Assembly: GCA_037043015.1 (NCBI GenBank)
Contig: CM073327.1
Coordinates: forward strand, 7,360,727 to 7,424,726
Origin: Bryum argenteum
Lineage: Eukaryota > Streptophyta > Bryopsida > Bryales > Bryaceae
Direction: 5' to 3'
Length of the DNA stretch: 64,000 nucleotides
Below the pieces are notes generated by a model. It did no database searches and was not told the DNA's origin. It was given only the letters and a program-made list of their open reading frames with translations. Of the stretch, positions 45,948 through 59,662 are shown one piece after another (the stretch's first letter is position 1; the number at the start of each line of letters is the position of its first letter). The translations under genes and the position numbers were made by a program.

Positions 45948-47658
45948 TATCTATACCTAGACAGGGACTTCTAAGATTTGAAAGCGTCTCTAAATTTTCT
46001 TTCTAAGCGGACCAAGTTTGCCTTCAGAAAATAAAAGACGAAGAACCGATGGCCGTTTCCGTGACCACGAGTCTAGCAACAACAAGCAAGTTAGAATTTT
46101 GGTGATGATATTAGGAAGGATCGACACAGGATATTACGGAGTAGACCTCCTAGCCCAGACCATTTGTTTGTTAGTTGTTTGTGCTCTACGTTGTATGAGT
46201 AGGAGCATAAATTAGTAAGTTAACAAAAATTTTACTTGGAATGGCCAAAGCCCCAAAACTGCCAAAACTTCTGAATACCACCTTCTTTCCATGCATGATG
46301 AAAATTTTCAACTTTTGACGTAATATCAAGTATGTATCCCTAAGATCCTATACCTAACTTGTCCATGTATGTGTGCACCAAAGCTTGGTTCCAAATGCCT
46401 TACTAATTGCGAGATTATAATATTCAAAAGAAAAAGAAAAAATATAAAATTTCCTTGTTTCAAAATGAGTTTGAAGTTTTCTGTGAGCCCATAGAACCAA
46501 TTCTAACTTCTAAGAGTAGATTTGAACTATAACTCTTCAAATTCTTATTCCTAATTGAGTTAGCAACATGTCTATGCAATTTTTACCCTTGTGCAACCTA
46601 TAAAACCTAAAGATATGTTTGAATTTTCACATGAAGGTATGCTGAAATTCAACTTCCAAGGCCCCCATTTGATAACAATAATGGTATGTGAAGAATAATT
46701 GGATGAAAGGTCCAAACATTAAAATCATGCCTTAAAACCTCATTTCAAAGTACAAAAAACCGAACTTGAAAAAAAGTATACTCTCAATTATTGCTGAGTT
46801 TTTGAAGTTCCTGCAATTTTATTTATTTTGGCTAGATTTTGAGAATTAACAAGCATATACAGTATTTTGGGCAGTATTGGGCCGACCACGTGAAATAATG
46901 CATGGTATTGGGAAGTTGTTTCACCTTCATTCACCGCTGGATTTCAACTTTCTTTGCTAGTTGGGATTCCAATTTGGATCTAGCTTTTGTGGTGGAAACC
47001 TTGATTCCATCAAATTTTGTGAAAAGGTGCACGGGTTTAGTTTAGGACATTTTTTACTTTGTAAATATTGGGGTTGTTTTCTCCAATGCAAGGATTTTAT
47101 TTATAAATACGTGTTTTTGGCTAAAGTATTAGCCGAGACGTTTAAGGGTTTACTACTTGTTTGTTGTTAGGATGCTCAATACAAATAACTTTCAAATATG
47201 AAGTGTTCTTATGAATAGGAACTATTTTTCACAGTGACAACATTTGTATCTTGCACTTACAAGTAGTTATATAAACAAATATCCGATATTACTATCCTTG
47301 AACACATACCCAATCAAATGCGTAAAATAAAAAAGAAGTTATACTAAGATGATATTTAGTATCCAAAATTCAATTGATATACAATTGTTGTGACTTTTTA
47401 CTATTGGTCAAAAAAAGTACCAGCTAAGTTTACAAAATTGCCTTCTTAAGAAGTAAAGACGGTTCTTTCTTTATAGAAGATGTTCTATTAGCCCCTAAAG
47501 GCATCAATGTAGAAAAATGACATCCCGGATTGAAGGCAACAACTTTGAAGAGCTTGAACTTCTTCATTGGAGGTCCAATTTGGATAAAATCACTTGCATT
47601 AGGTCCCAAATTAAGTCTAATTTGTTTATGTTGTATGTCTTGATCCTATGGAGCCCTA

Positions 47659-47756
47659 AAGAAGAAGAAGAAGAAGAACACCAGACCCGTAAGGGTTGGC
47701 GTGAATAAAGTGTCCGTTCGACCTACCCTTGATGATATGCCCACAGGACCTAACAA
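47659..47756 (-). mobile_element. Short retroposed insert (SINE or truncated LINE)
   Basis: Flanked by the 13-bp direct repeat CTATGGAGCCCTA (47646-47658 and 47757-47769). Read on the minus strand the insert ends in about six TTC units, like the simple tail of a non-LTR retroposon. Spacer A near 3365 lacks it. It is too short to classify further. Confidence 0.65.
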
Positions 47757-49106
47757 CTATGGAGCCCTACTATCAAGAAGGGTTAGATTCCCTTCATTTT
47801 CATTTTATCAACTTAAACATCTACTTTCTATTGTATGAATAGATGTAAAAACAGAGTATGTGACTTTAACCCCTCTTTGTACCATCCTCTTTTTAGCCAA
47901 TAAACACATTTTGAAAAGAAGTGTCATGAATGAAAATGAAATTAAGATAATTATTTAGATCTCAACCGTTCAAACTTTTGTTAACTTGTTGTTGGTCATG
48001 TAGAGCAAAATCTGAATTATGAGACCTCATCTAGATTATTAGATTGTGGGATCATAACGTATTAGTATGTAAAAAAGACTGTACTTATTATCTTCATCAT
48101 TAATTTTTTCACTTTAGAGTGGAAATTTTACTAACAAAGCTTCTCCAATGAGAAAAGTTTCCAAGTAGAAGATTGTTCATATTCATTTTTTAAACCTCTA
48201 AGTAATCTCTAGGTAATCTCAAGTGTTGAATTTCTCTTTACGATTTACTTGGTGTCAGTGGATACTGTAGAAGTGCTCCCCCCTCCTCCGATTAAATAAT
48301 ATTATCGTTGACATTTAATGAGATCAATTGTGCATAAAAGAACCCACCAAACTGGACAAGAATAGGCACAGCTCCTCGCCGATATCTATGAGCCTGTCGC
48401 TATATGAGCAAGTCAAACAGACTCGTGTAGTGACATCTGTGAAGCTAGAAAAGGCAAAAAGGGGTTCAATTTCGAAGCTTGTCTGTAGGGGACAATCATG
48501 CAATCGAAGGTCAACCAAGTTAATCTGTTACAGATGACGATTGATCGCTGCTTTTAGCAGCTGATGGTAAAAATTAATGGATCGCACTAGTACCGTACAT
48601 GAAAACAGTGAGCAACATGTCATTAACAGGACGCTTTGATTTGCGCGCTATTGTCTCCTGGAGATGCTCACTCTAGCAAGTTCATCATGCATCTCGTAAT
48701 TGTTGGATCGATGCGACGGACACAAACCATAAAAGGTCCGATATCAACGGTAATCAGCACACTTGTTTGCGATCCATTGCACCATTAATTTCCAGTACCA
48801 TTCATGCCAAGCCACGAAAAAGTGGAGGAATTTGTCATCGCCACGACGCCCCACTCAAACATTACAAGCCATTTCTAGTGCACAGAGACGGCGGCGAAAT
48901 GGACGTCGATCGGACCACCCAGCATGCATGCCTGTCGATGACTTCTCGTCTTCATGGATCCATTGCATGACCTAGTCCAGGTTCACTCATCCGGGTAATT
49001 CTTTTCGTTGTACACCACATTACCACGGTATGGTGATCGAAATCTACTCGCCGCCTTGACATTTTTTCACTCATAAGAGGTCCTTCGAATGTCTCCGACC
49101 AGCGAG

Positions 49107-49113
49107 TATAAAG
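49107..49113 (+). promoter_or_regulatory. TATA box of secreted-protein gene copy 2
   Basis: TATAAAG lies 111 bp before the ATG at 49218, in the same position as in copy 1. Confidence 0.7.
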
Positions 49114-49217
49114 CCAGCTGCATTCCGCGAGCGGATTCATCTTCCCACTCACTCTTCTCCTTCCTGTACGAGCAATCTCCCCTAGTACTAACATACCTTG
49201 CAAGGCATTCGGGAGTC

Positions 49218-49730
49218 ATGGCGGCCTCGACGAGAAGTCTGGTTCTGTTGGGTCTGGTGATGGCCGCGTTCTGCGTGGCTGCTCAGGCCACATCCGTCGA
49301 GCCCCTGGGCACCGAGAAGTTGGGGTGTGGACTTGGGTGTGGGGCCGGGGGTCTACTGGACTTGAAGGTGGGTGTGAACTTGAAGGTTGCACTGCAGATC
49401 AACCTGAAGCTGTGCCCCATCGACGTGAAGGTGTTCGTGGGCGTGAAGGGCAAGGCCGCGGTTTGTCCTGCCGGAGCTCTGACGGTGCTGAAGCCCGTGA
49501 CAACGAAGTTGGTGGTGGCGAACGTGGTGTTGGTGAACTTGGAGCTTCTGGGGAAGAAGGTGGTGAAGGTACAAGTGGCGATTGACTTGAACAAGGTGAA
49601 GGTGAAGGTGATCGGCAACGTGGCACACATTGTGTTGGATGTGGTTGAGGACAAGAAGGAGCTGGTGGTGCTGTGCTTGGGAGTGAAACTGGCAGCCCTC
49701 GACATATTGAGCCTCGGCATCAAGCTGTAA
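49218..49730 (+). CDS. Small secreted protein, unknown family (copy 2)
   Basis: A 170-residue protein with the same signal peptide and Val/Leu/Lys-rich mature part as the copy at 4988; they differ only by Lys for Asn in LLGKxVVKV. At DNA level the coding parts differ at about two bases including the stop (TAA here, TAG there), clearly less than the surrounding spacers. The frame is open further upstream to 49089, but the ATG at 49218 is chosen for the signal peptide and the match with copy 1. About 200 bp of 3' leader found after copy 1 (5501-5698) is missing directly after the stop here. The function is unknown. Confidence 0.85.
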   Translation: MAASTRSLVLLGLVMAAFCVAAQATSVEPLGTEKLGCGLGCGAGGLLDLKVGVNLKVALQINLKLCPIDVKVFVGVKGKAAVCPAGALTVLKPVTTKLVVANVVLVNLELLGKKVVKVQVAIDLNKVKVKVIGNVAHIVLDVVEDKKELVVLCLGVKLAALDILSLGIKL

Positions 49731-50677
49731 ATGATAGTCCAGATGTAGAGTGTATATGCAACACTGATTCAGTTGTGAGTCGGAGAAGTCTGAACGACTT
49801 TTTTAAGTGTACTTTTTGAGTCAATACTCCGTTTCGAAATCACCCGTGTGTCATGTGTTCCATTTTGCTTAAAATTGATTCATGACTGTCTGAACATCGC
49901 GTTTGTCATTACGACAGCGAATGCTCCTTAAGTTTCACATTTTTGTACGTCATCACGACATTGCTTATTCGCCACAGTACCTCACCCTGTCAACAAATGG
50001 TCAATAGAGAGAGCCTAGAGTCGCCGATCGTTGACCATGGAGTTGGTTGTTCTATTGCGTTAGAATGATCGTGCATGAGCGATGGCTTTGAGTCACGTAC
50101 TTTTTAGAAATCGTTTTTGTCCTGATTGATTTCAAAATCAGCTCCGATATATTGGCGCGGTACTATGATTTTCACAGTAAGATGTCAATATTCATTATAC
50201 TGAGAACTTCATCAACTTATGAGGACATCGTGCACCTCGTACCACAAATGTCACACATTGTCAAATGTGCACTAGAAGTAATACCAATTTAGAAGAATAT
50301 TGCCTGTTTCAAGAAATTGTAATTAAAAGTCGTACAAAATGTTGCATCTCACATGCAAATTGGCTATGGCTAATCTGGTAGTCTATCAAGGTTACTTGGG
50401 CTATATATCTCACTTTAGGTAAATTTACATATCATGAGTTTCATGTACATGAACTAGTAGAAGAAGATGTTGTCAACAAAATTATTCATTCAAAATCATG
50501 TACAAGCAAGTATGTTCATGTAATTTCAAATTGTCTCTGTGTCCATCTCTACTTGTTACATATGCCTTCACTTGGGTTGTTTTCAATTGGCTCATCACCC
50601 CGCCAACCAACGGCAGAGAGCGGGCATGTCCAAAGCTTGAGCTCTGCTCCAATGGCGGTGGGATTGCAGCCTCCAAA
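49731..50677. repeat. Spacer C of the tandem locus (partial)
   Basis: Matches 5699-6630 and 60-1390. The homology ends at about 50677, after GCAGCCTCCA. This is the right border of the tandem locus. Confidence 0.8.
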
Positions 50678-52034
50678 AGTGCAACATGTTCAGCATGTAA
50701 AGGTGCTCTCTTTGACCGTATAATTTATTGTGTACTTTGCAACTTGATTTTTACTGAATTTAAGCATTCTGTGACAGTTTTGGAAAAACAAGAAGTGAGA
50801 GAACTACGTGTTTGTATTGATTCCGAAAACATTGGTCGAGTGATTTGCACATTCATCATCTTTCTACCTGAATACACTAAAAATAGTACTTTAGGATGTG
50901 ATGGGGTCAAGAACGGTCATTGAATAAGCAAATTTACAAAAAGTAGAGAACCTAACGTATGTATTGATCCATCCTTGTATGCTTTCACCTTGTTGTCATT
51001 TTTGATGGATTACTTAGGTGTACAAAAATATTCTCAAAACATTCTTATAATTCTAAAACACTTTAGATCTTCAAACTGGGACCATTTTAGAGAAAATTAC
51101 ATTATTCTAAAATTACGCATGTTGGAACCATCACTTTCTAGTTCACTTCTTTAACGTATTATTCGTTACTTGCGGGACCGTCATTCTTTCAATCATAATG
51201 TACTTGTAGATGTACTCTGCACGTAATAGCAAGAAAAAAATTGTATTCATCTACCATGGTAATATGTATTATGCAGAATTTACATGGTCACCACGGTATT
51301 TACATACTTACCCATAAAATTGAATTATGTTGGGAAGCCTCAGATTTGTTGTGCTTGACATTAGTGGCATAAGAATTCACTTAGCAGAAATTAATACAAA
51401 ATTTTCAAGTACGTGTTATGAAATAGTCAATTCTCATGTCACGAATTAATAAAATAATTGTTGAATTACGGCTTTGTTGAATCATGTACTCCAAGTCACT
51501 TTGTAATAGATCTAGGCTCTAGATAGTAACATTTGCAATGTATTATGCAATGCAATATATAAGAACTATCAGTTTTTGAAAAAATGATTCTCATTCTCTC
51601 CACTCTATGCTCCAAAAGTCATTATCACAACCACAATGGCACAATCACTCTAAAGTTCAAAGACATTCCTACAAAACTTTTACAAACTATAGCACAATAA
51701 CGGTCCATCTATATTCCTCACATATAATAAAAACCCTAAATTCGTATATAATAAGAATGAGTTTTATATAAAAGCCCAATACGATAAGCAATTACAAAAG
51801 TTTGTGAGAAAGATGCACTCCTTCGTATGATCACCAACATCCATATACTCCACTATGAAATCTTCTATACCTAGGAAGCAGTAAACCAGTAATAGAACAT
51901 CCTCCACTCGCAAGAAACCCCGTTTTCAGTGGAACTCAGACTCCCAAGTTCTTAACATTCTTCTAGTGCTTCGTCATGGAACTCAGACTCCCAAGTTCTT
52001 AACATTCTTCCAATGCTTCCTCATGTAGATTTGA
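50678..52034. other. Intergenic, no gene seen
   Basis: AT-rich sequence between the tandem locus and the next element. It includes a 47-bp unit present twice in tandem (51930-51976 and 51977-52023). Confidence 0.6.
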
Positions 52035-52267
52035 CCCCAATTCCGTCAAAATGGCAGTATGTCATGTGCCATTTTGTCACACTAGATCTTATATTTGTGC
52101 TCAAAATGGAGTTAGTATTGTGTAATGTCACAATTTTTTTGTAATACCACTTCTTTATATACACTGTCACTCATTTTCCCTAATATCACCTTAAATTTCT
52201 ATTATATCACATGGTTTTTGAACTGCAGTTCAAGAAGTTAAAGTGTGCCATTTTAACGGAATTGGGG
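52035..52267. mobile_element. Inverted-repeat MITE (233 bp)
   Basis: The ends CCCCAATTCCGTCAAAATGG and, from the right, CCCCAATTCCGTTAAAATGG differ at one of 20 bases. The inside is non-coding. No clear target duplication is seen, so the superfamily is not assigned. Confidence 0.78.
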
Positions 52268-52535
52268 ATATGTGCTATCGCTATCATCAACATTCGTCTT
52301 TGAAGTGAAGGTGACAATCGAACTTCTTAATACGTATCAAGTCGTCCCACCTGCAAACCATCTACAGCAATCACATGAAGACCCCGGATTTCCTCAACCA
52401 ACATCAATCATATTTAGTTACAGAACTAGCAAAGCTTGCAATCAACATTCATGCTTTAAAGCTTACTGTACGGTGCCGGTTGCTACTGTCATGTCGTCAT
52501 GCTCCTCGGCTCGCCTGCTGGTATGCTTTCTCTTA

Positions 52536-53561
52536 CTAGAGACATGGACTTCGCCTCCCCCGAAGACTTCTTTTCTTCCTTGTTGTAGGATCCTGTTGCT
52601 CTTCGAAGTCCTCCCGGAGGATTCGATCACCACTTTCCGGCTCACTTGATGACTCCTCGGGATCGGATTTGCTCAATGGCACTCTAGGAGCGGTATTTTC
52701 GTCTGATGGCTCCACAAATATATCCTCAGCACGAACACGAGGACCTGGAATCTCCCCATACTCAAACTCCGGTATAACCTGCACATTGCTCCCATCCCAA
52801 ACCGTAAGTACAATTCAGATTCTGCCTGAGTAACATGACATTGTTGATGATTGTATGCATTGCACCTGTTGTAAGCGACGTGGTCTTCCCCTTGGGCGCT
52901 TCCCCCTTGCCGACTGATGATGCGGTTTACCCGTGATGCTGGTTGCTTGAGCCTATGCCACTCAAGTGTTGGTCACTGGAATGTATACCACTTGACTCCT
53001 CCTTGTTCAAAGTGATATGCGGATCGACGTAGGCATCTGGTATCTCGACATGAGGATTAATGTAAGCCGCTTGTACCTGTATAGTACATCAGACAATAAT
53101 ATCAAACTTCAACTAAGAGTGATAGAGTCATCATGATCTTAGTGGTAGTACATACACAACCCATTGTTACATTAAACTAGTATAGCTGAATGGAGCCCGT
53201 TTTGGGTCAATTTGACTTTGGTCCTGGGTTGTCTTACATGACACACTTTCGGTACTGTCTCTGTAAATTATTTTGTTTGGATTCCAGACATTCCAAAACA
53301 ATCATAGTTACAAATAACACACAAAAGTAAGCGATGAGTGCAGGTAGGGGAAACTCTAAACTTAAATAATACATTATGAGTGATCAACAAAAAGCAAGAA
53401 GTTCTAGCATGAGCAGTGATTATGCATCGTACCGCCTCTGCAATGTTGTCGATTCTATGCTCATTCAATAAAAAGCCCATATCTTTGGAAAGGCGTGTAG
53501 CATGAATTGGCCCTCCATCCAAGGTCTCCTTGTGCATAGTTTTGCTGCGATTGTTATCCAT
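52536..53561 (-). CDS. Putative small gene with AT-hook-like motif, unknown
   Basis: Likely exons on the minus strand: 53433-53561 (MDNNRSKTMHKETLDGG...NIAEA), about 52930-53077 (VQAAYINPHVEIPDAYVDPH) and 52536-52779 (VIPEFEYGEIPGPR... to a stop). The first two join in phase across GT-AG borders. In the second exon a frame shift or a further small intron is needed to reach KRPRGRPRRLQQ, an AT-hook-type RGRP motif, just before a donor at 52864. The last exon is acidic and ends basic (RKKRSLRGRR). Upstream exons may exist, since AG precedes the first ATG. I do not recognise the family; it may be a degraded gene. Confidence 0.35.
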
Positions 53562-56213
53562 TTCTGAAAGATGGAAGCATATTTATTGAGAAAAGGGTAA
53601 TTATTCTTATGAATCACTGAGCGATTGTTATTCAAACTAGGTAGTCTTTAGTCTAAATAGGTTGGAGTCTCTCTTCTCTCTTCCAGTCTTCTATATGCAT
53701 AAACATGAAATGATTTGCAACTTACACACAAAAAGCAAAAGCTTACCAAAAAGAGGTTTCACCACGAAAATGTGCAAAGTAAATAAAATAATTTGCTTTT
53801 ATGTTAAGTTTCCTAAAATTGAACTTGGTCATAAGATTAAGATATGAAAAGTCGAGTCTCATGAGGTGAAATATAGTTAAGAATTTTCTCAATTTAATGA
53901 AAGGAGTAAGAGCTAACTTAAAGTGATAAAAAGATGTAAAAGTAGCTTGTTATGTAAATTTATTTGAGTAATCTCTTTCTTACTTCTAAACAGTTTGAGT
54001 ATTCCATGACAGGGTTCCGGAAATAATTTCATCCTTACTCGCTAATATCCTATAGTTCCCTTGTCCAACCAGTTTTCGGTATAACTATCTCGGCGATTAA
54101 CTAATTTTATACTGAGAATAGCAATTTTCTTGTAATTTTCATCGGTTTTTAGCCAATGTTTTCAAGAATCACCCATTTAATAGGTTATTTCCATCGGCTC
54201 ATAATGGACTAGCCGTTGGTCTTTACCGATCATTGTTCCATGAAATCTTGTACTTGGTCTCTTAAATGTTTTGATAAATTTCAATGCATGTATTAGTTAA
54301 GCATAAAACATCACATTGATATATGGGGAGAATTTCACAAAATTAAAACCTACAAACAATAACCTATTAAAACAAGTGCAGTGTGACCAACCGAACTAGT
54401 CGCAAGTGCCCATCTTTTGTGATGGTAGTGAGTGAATAGGCTCACGTATATATAAATAAAACAAATGAATACCATTTATTAAAACACATCCTTTTGATTG
54501 ATTGTATTTAGTTATTATCAAATAGCCTACTTCACTCGCTAAGTTGAATTCAAAATCTACCCCCAAATAGAATCATGATAAGACTGAGGTAGATGAAGTG
54601 TAACATCCACTATCTTGAAAAGAAAATGTTGATAATCATATTATTTCTATTAACAAAATTGTATAATTGTGTGTACAATTCTTTAGATTATGTATTAATA
54701 TAGAATTTTGTAATTTAATTGTACCTCTACAATTTTCTACCTCTATGCACTCCCCAAAGAACAAAAAAATTACAATTTTAGACTTCCCACAATCAGATCC
54801 CATAGTTATAGCTAGTTTTGATCAATATTTCAAAATATCGAATGTTTATCATTTGCAAGATTATAACACTCAAAGTTTGTGCAAAAGTTATTACTAAAAT
54901 TTCTAAAAACTTTGAAGCTTGCTCTTACAGATTTTGAAGACTGCCTCTATAAAATTGGTAAATTTTTTGACTTGGGGCGAGCCTTTGGAACTCAAATAGT
55001 GTTATGGTTGTGAACATGATTCTAAAAGAAATCTCAAAAAAATCTTTTAAAGAAAAAGTTTCTTCTGACTCACCTTAGATGTAAAACCTAAAATTTGTAT
55101 TTAAAACTCCAAAATTGGAATTTGACTTAGCAATTTGTTGCACACACACCTTATAGTATGGGAAACCCTTACTAAAAATCTTAGTCAAAAATATTGGTAT
55201 TAACCTACGTTGTACTAAATGGCAAAAGGCCTTTTTGGTCTACATGGAAAGTTAGAGGTTAGTAACGTTTACTTTGTGATAAATAAGCTAAAATTACATC
55301 TTCTTGAGAATGTGAACATTGCTTCAAGCACTTCAATAGCCCTAAGCATAAGAAATGGGAGATCAAAGATGAGGACCCAATAGAGGTGGGCAAACCTTTT
55401 TGTAGGACTATTGAACTCCAAGATTTGATTTTAGTTTTGAATGATCCTTTGTAAATGTATGAGTATATGGTTGTGTATTGAGTGACTTTAAGGCACAGAC
55501 TACCTTTCAATGGATGTATTTCAAAAACCTTTACTCAATTGAAGATTTGTAAGCAGCTACCATCTTCCTAGATACCCTATTTGGTTTTCCCAAAGCCTCA
55601 TCCTCCAGATTTGTTCGTCAAACTTCAACTCCTTGACTTGAATATTGATTCCTAAAAAAATTAAAAATTAAACCTAATCTTTCCCTAGAAGATGATGATG
55701 GATGACATTTACACTGACCAGGCACCAAGTCGTCTCTCCACAGTCTGATACATCTTTCATGTTGAATGTTGTCTTGAAATATTAAAAAATCAACTTCTAA
55801 TTGTTATTATTAGATCGAAAACTAAAAATACTCAATAATAAAAAACATAATCATGTACAATGATGCATATAATCTGTACTAGATTACTTCATGGATCATC
55901 ACTCTAACAAAGTGAACTGATTTAGATGATTTTCAACAAGAAAGTGAATTATGTATAACTAGTGTCTTGAAGGACCATCACGACCTCCAATTTAATCGAT
56001 GCGATAAGCTAATGCTTACTCCTACATGAAACTATTTTAACAAAATGGATGCCTATGCTCTCCAAACAGCATCTTTCAAGCCCAACAAGCTTATATTAGT
56101 CCACAAAAGTCACCCATTGTCATTCGGGACTTCTAACTAGGCTATGAATTCTTTCCTGAAAGAGAAGTAGGGTATACGGTACAGTAGTGAGAACAGATCA
56201 TACATTTACTCCT
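53562..56213. other. Intergenic, no gene seen
   Basis: AT-rich sequence with only short open frames. It contains the 3' flank of the BLTP-like gene and the 5' flank of the small AT-hook-like gene. Confidence 0.6.
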
Positions 56214-59200
56214 TCAGTTGCTGTGACTCTTGATGTTGGCCAGGAGTGTTTTCATCCGAAGCAGCTGATTCTGCAATCTCGTCAATTCGTTGGTGGGAGC
56301 ATTGTCTCGAACTTTAGTCCCCCAACACATAAACTTCGGCTCTTCTTTGATCCACGCCATGTGGTTACCAATTTTTGTACAAAGTCCTTGCGACGTAAGA
56401 ATGGCAGCTTCCAATTCTGCATATTCTTTTTCAAGCTTCGTCTCCAACCTTTTCACAGGTGCAGCGGAAGGAGCAACCTCGTCTGGCAGTTTTTCCTCTT
56501 GTTTCTTCTCTTCTGAGGGGAGCACTTTTCTCTTCTCATCTGCAAAATGTACTCAAGACCAGAACTTTGGTTAGTGCTGCCAAATGCTCCATTTCTTATC
56601 CTCGAAGACAAATCAGAAAATGATGCAACCATAATTGATCTCGGGCCCTGTTTTTGTGCAGGTATGTCGGCAGTGTTATTGGGTACGAAGGATGAGGGGA
56701 GTCTCTGCACACTCTTCGCCGATGCGTGTAATCAACATACAAAGTCTGCGTTCACTGAATTATTCATAGTTCACGGAAGAGCTCACCTATCTTATCAGCA
56801 CGCTTGACAGCAGCGGGAGGAACGGGAGGCGGAGCCTGAAATAATTTTACCACCGCAGAAGCCATATGCCTTGCTGCTTCAATCTCAGCTTTGCAAATTT
56901 CTCGCAGATCCTCCAGCTCTTGTCTAGTTCCTACGACCTCAAGCTGCAAAATCACAAGCCCGTTAGTGAATGAAAAGCTCGCTCGCAGAGACTTAGTTAA
57001 TGTTTCGGAGGTTCATGGTGAAAGCACCATACCGGTTCCCCAAGACCAAGACGGAAGCTATCCATCAACCAATTCCCCATGCCAAAATCTGTCTCAAGAT
57101 CATGTCCTCGTTCAACCAAGGATACTTCAAGATCGCATCCGCTTTTGCAGGTAACATTGGGCAATAAATCCAGCAGTCTTTTCGTTCTCTTCATGGGTGC
57201 TTCTTCAGTCCCTGGCACTCTATCAGTTGTGGAGTTCGAGTGCAGACTATCAATATGAGGTAATCGACTCGATTTGTTTCCCACCACTTGAAGCCCCTCA
57301 ATCCGCATCTGATGAACATCATGAAGTAATCAGAATGTGAGAAAATGAAATAATTAGGTTCACTACCTTGTGACAGAATACAAATTCTCTGATAGGCACT
57401 CACCGTTACATTTTGCGCTGGATGTGAATTTTTTTTCAAATCCATCCTGGAATCATCTGACAACACCTTGCCAGTTCCACGACCAACGAATTGTAAACGT
57501 CGGAATGTAGCGTACCAACCAACGTCAGCCCCGGCACTCCCGAATCCCTGGTTCGAAGTCTTCCTGCTTGGAGTAACGCCAACTGTAACGCCCTCAAGAG
57601 AAAAAAGCCAATCTAGAAACTGAAGGTCTAGATCCACAATTTCGAACATGTCCATGAGCCCCACGGTCTCGGTGCTGGTGAGCATGGCAACTACACCTGC
57701 ACCTGCGTCCATTGATCATCTCTCAGATACTGATCAACATGATCCAGTACACCCACCAGCAGTCTTTCCCCTAATTCTAGAAATTATTGCAAGCCCAAGG
57801 AGCTAGCCTAGCAGGAATCACGAGTGGCCAAAGTGTATGATAGGTTTCCTGCTTAGTCTCAGGAAATGCAAAAAATGCAGGAAATTTAAGTAATGAGAAC
57901 TAAATACCTGCAGTAGATGGCTTCAGTGCACTCGCGAAAGGTCCATTGGAGATGAATTTCATTAGCTTCTTCATATTGCGCCCTGGTGCGCCTCCGGGAC
58001 CAACAAAATGATGCCTCTGCAGGAGTGACTCAACCTGACACATGCTCCCTCCTAACCTCACTCCCCCAATCCTAGCGATTACTTGCAGCTTGCTACTGTC
58101 GGCATCTTCTTTTCTGAATGGTATGATGGTCTCCACATTTATATACAGAAAGGGAGTATTAGGAGAACCCTGCTTTTCATTTTCTCTTTCCACTGCTGCC
58201 ATACTCCCTCTCTCCTTCCCAATCCAAATCACAGGAGACAACTCATACGAAGTCGATGCGAAACTTTCGATAAGTGGATCCTTCCTGGCGGTATCTAAAC
58301 GTGGCCTCTCCGGGCTGGAACTAGAGCTTGAGATGCTTGAGCTGCTGTCGTGGCTTCTTGAAAATGAGTCACTGGATGGGACATGCTTAGGTTCTCTTTC
58401 TGATGCAACGGATTCTTCAGATTCAGCGCACTCGATCCGAATATCTTGCCAGTCCAGTTTCGAGGAGATCATTACTGCCCCAGCCAATTTCTTTTGAGAG
58501 ACGCTCAAAAGAACATCCCAACTCAGAAGCTTTGCTAAGATCGGGGTTGCATCCTCGCTAAGTCGCTCAGGCGCTAGTAACCTTAATTCAGCGGAGCTCA
58601 AAGTCAATACTACCCCCGTGTCAGCAGGCACCATATCGAGCAATTTTGTTGTGTTGGCATCGCCATAATTCATTTCGATCTCTTTCCGAGTAATCGACTT
58701 GCTCATTTCGCTGATCGCCTCTACAGCCCTCCCAGCAAGTCGATACATTCTGAGAGCAAAAGTGTACTGCTCCTGTGACATGTGGGCGACACAATTTTTG
58801 CAAGATAATCCGAGCCGGACAGTTCCTCCTGAGGGTAAGAAGGTCATCAAAGGTCGCCCGTCACCTGATAGCATTGCAGCTTCGGCATTAAGGTCAGTGG
58901 TTTCAACACAATACCGTAATCCTGCCACCCCATCGCTTCTTGTGGGAGCATTCTTCCCCGAGTCGCTCAGATTTTCGGTTTCTAGTGCAATTGCTGCAGT
59001 TGATATTCGAAGTATCCACCTTCAGCATCAAAACTCACAGTAAGTGTTACAGCATTCGCAGCAGTGAATTCAATGAGCTAGAGTTTTTAATAGATCTATA
59101 CTTTTGATGGTTGGATTCCGCTGGCTGGCCCTTCCATATGCTGCTACAAGCAGGATCATCCTCGAGATCCAACACCCGGAAGCTCAAAAACGGGCTGTTA

Positions 59201-59595
59201 GCCAATGTGACGCCTGCAGAACGAACTCGTATACCAGTGAAAGGCCCTCCTTTGTCTGTTTCGTCCATCAATGCTTCATTGACAGGAACAATGAGGTCGA
59301 ATTCCTTGAGAGTTACATAGACGGCATGCAATGATCTGTCGGGAAGTTTCACTGCAGACTCCAAGACAACTGACTCCGCAAACAGTAATGCGAGTCGAAT
59401 GCATGTCGCTTCCTGGAGAAGAATCTGTTCGTACCATATTCACTTCAATCAGCGTCCCACAAACAGGACCAATGAAACTTTCTTCGTGTATTTAGTGAAA
59501 CATAGTGAACATGACTCTCTACCTGGTTAAGGATACATTTCGGGAGAGCAGTCGAGCTAAGCATCGGCAGTAACCGACATATAAAACTTAATATT

Positions 59596-59662
<67 letters not shown>

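Larger units (their letters stand above)
44697..49106. repeat. Spacer B of the tandem locus, second part
   Basis: Homologous to 2010-4880 of spacer A. Besides the two inserts listed separately, 46035-47135 has no match in spacer A, which there carries the short CACTA-like remnant. No gene is seen; identity to spacer A rises towards the promoter of the next gene copy. Confidence 0.8.

Noticed and set aside
49089-49217. Longer start for secreted-protein copy 2
   Set aside because: It would add 43 residues before a perfect signal peptide, starts upstream of the TATA box and is out of frame in copy 1.
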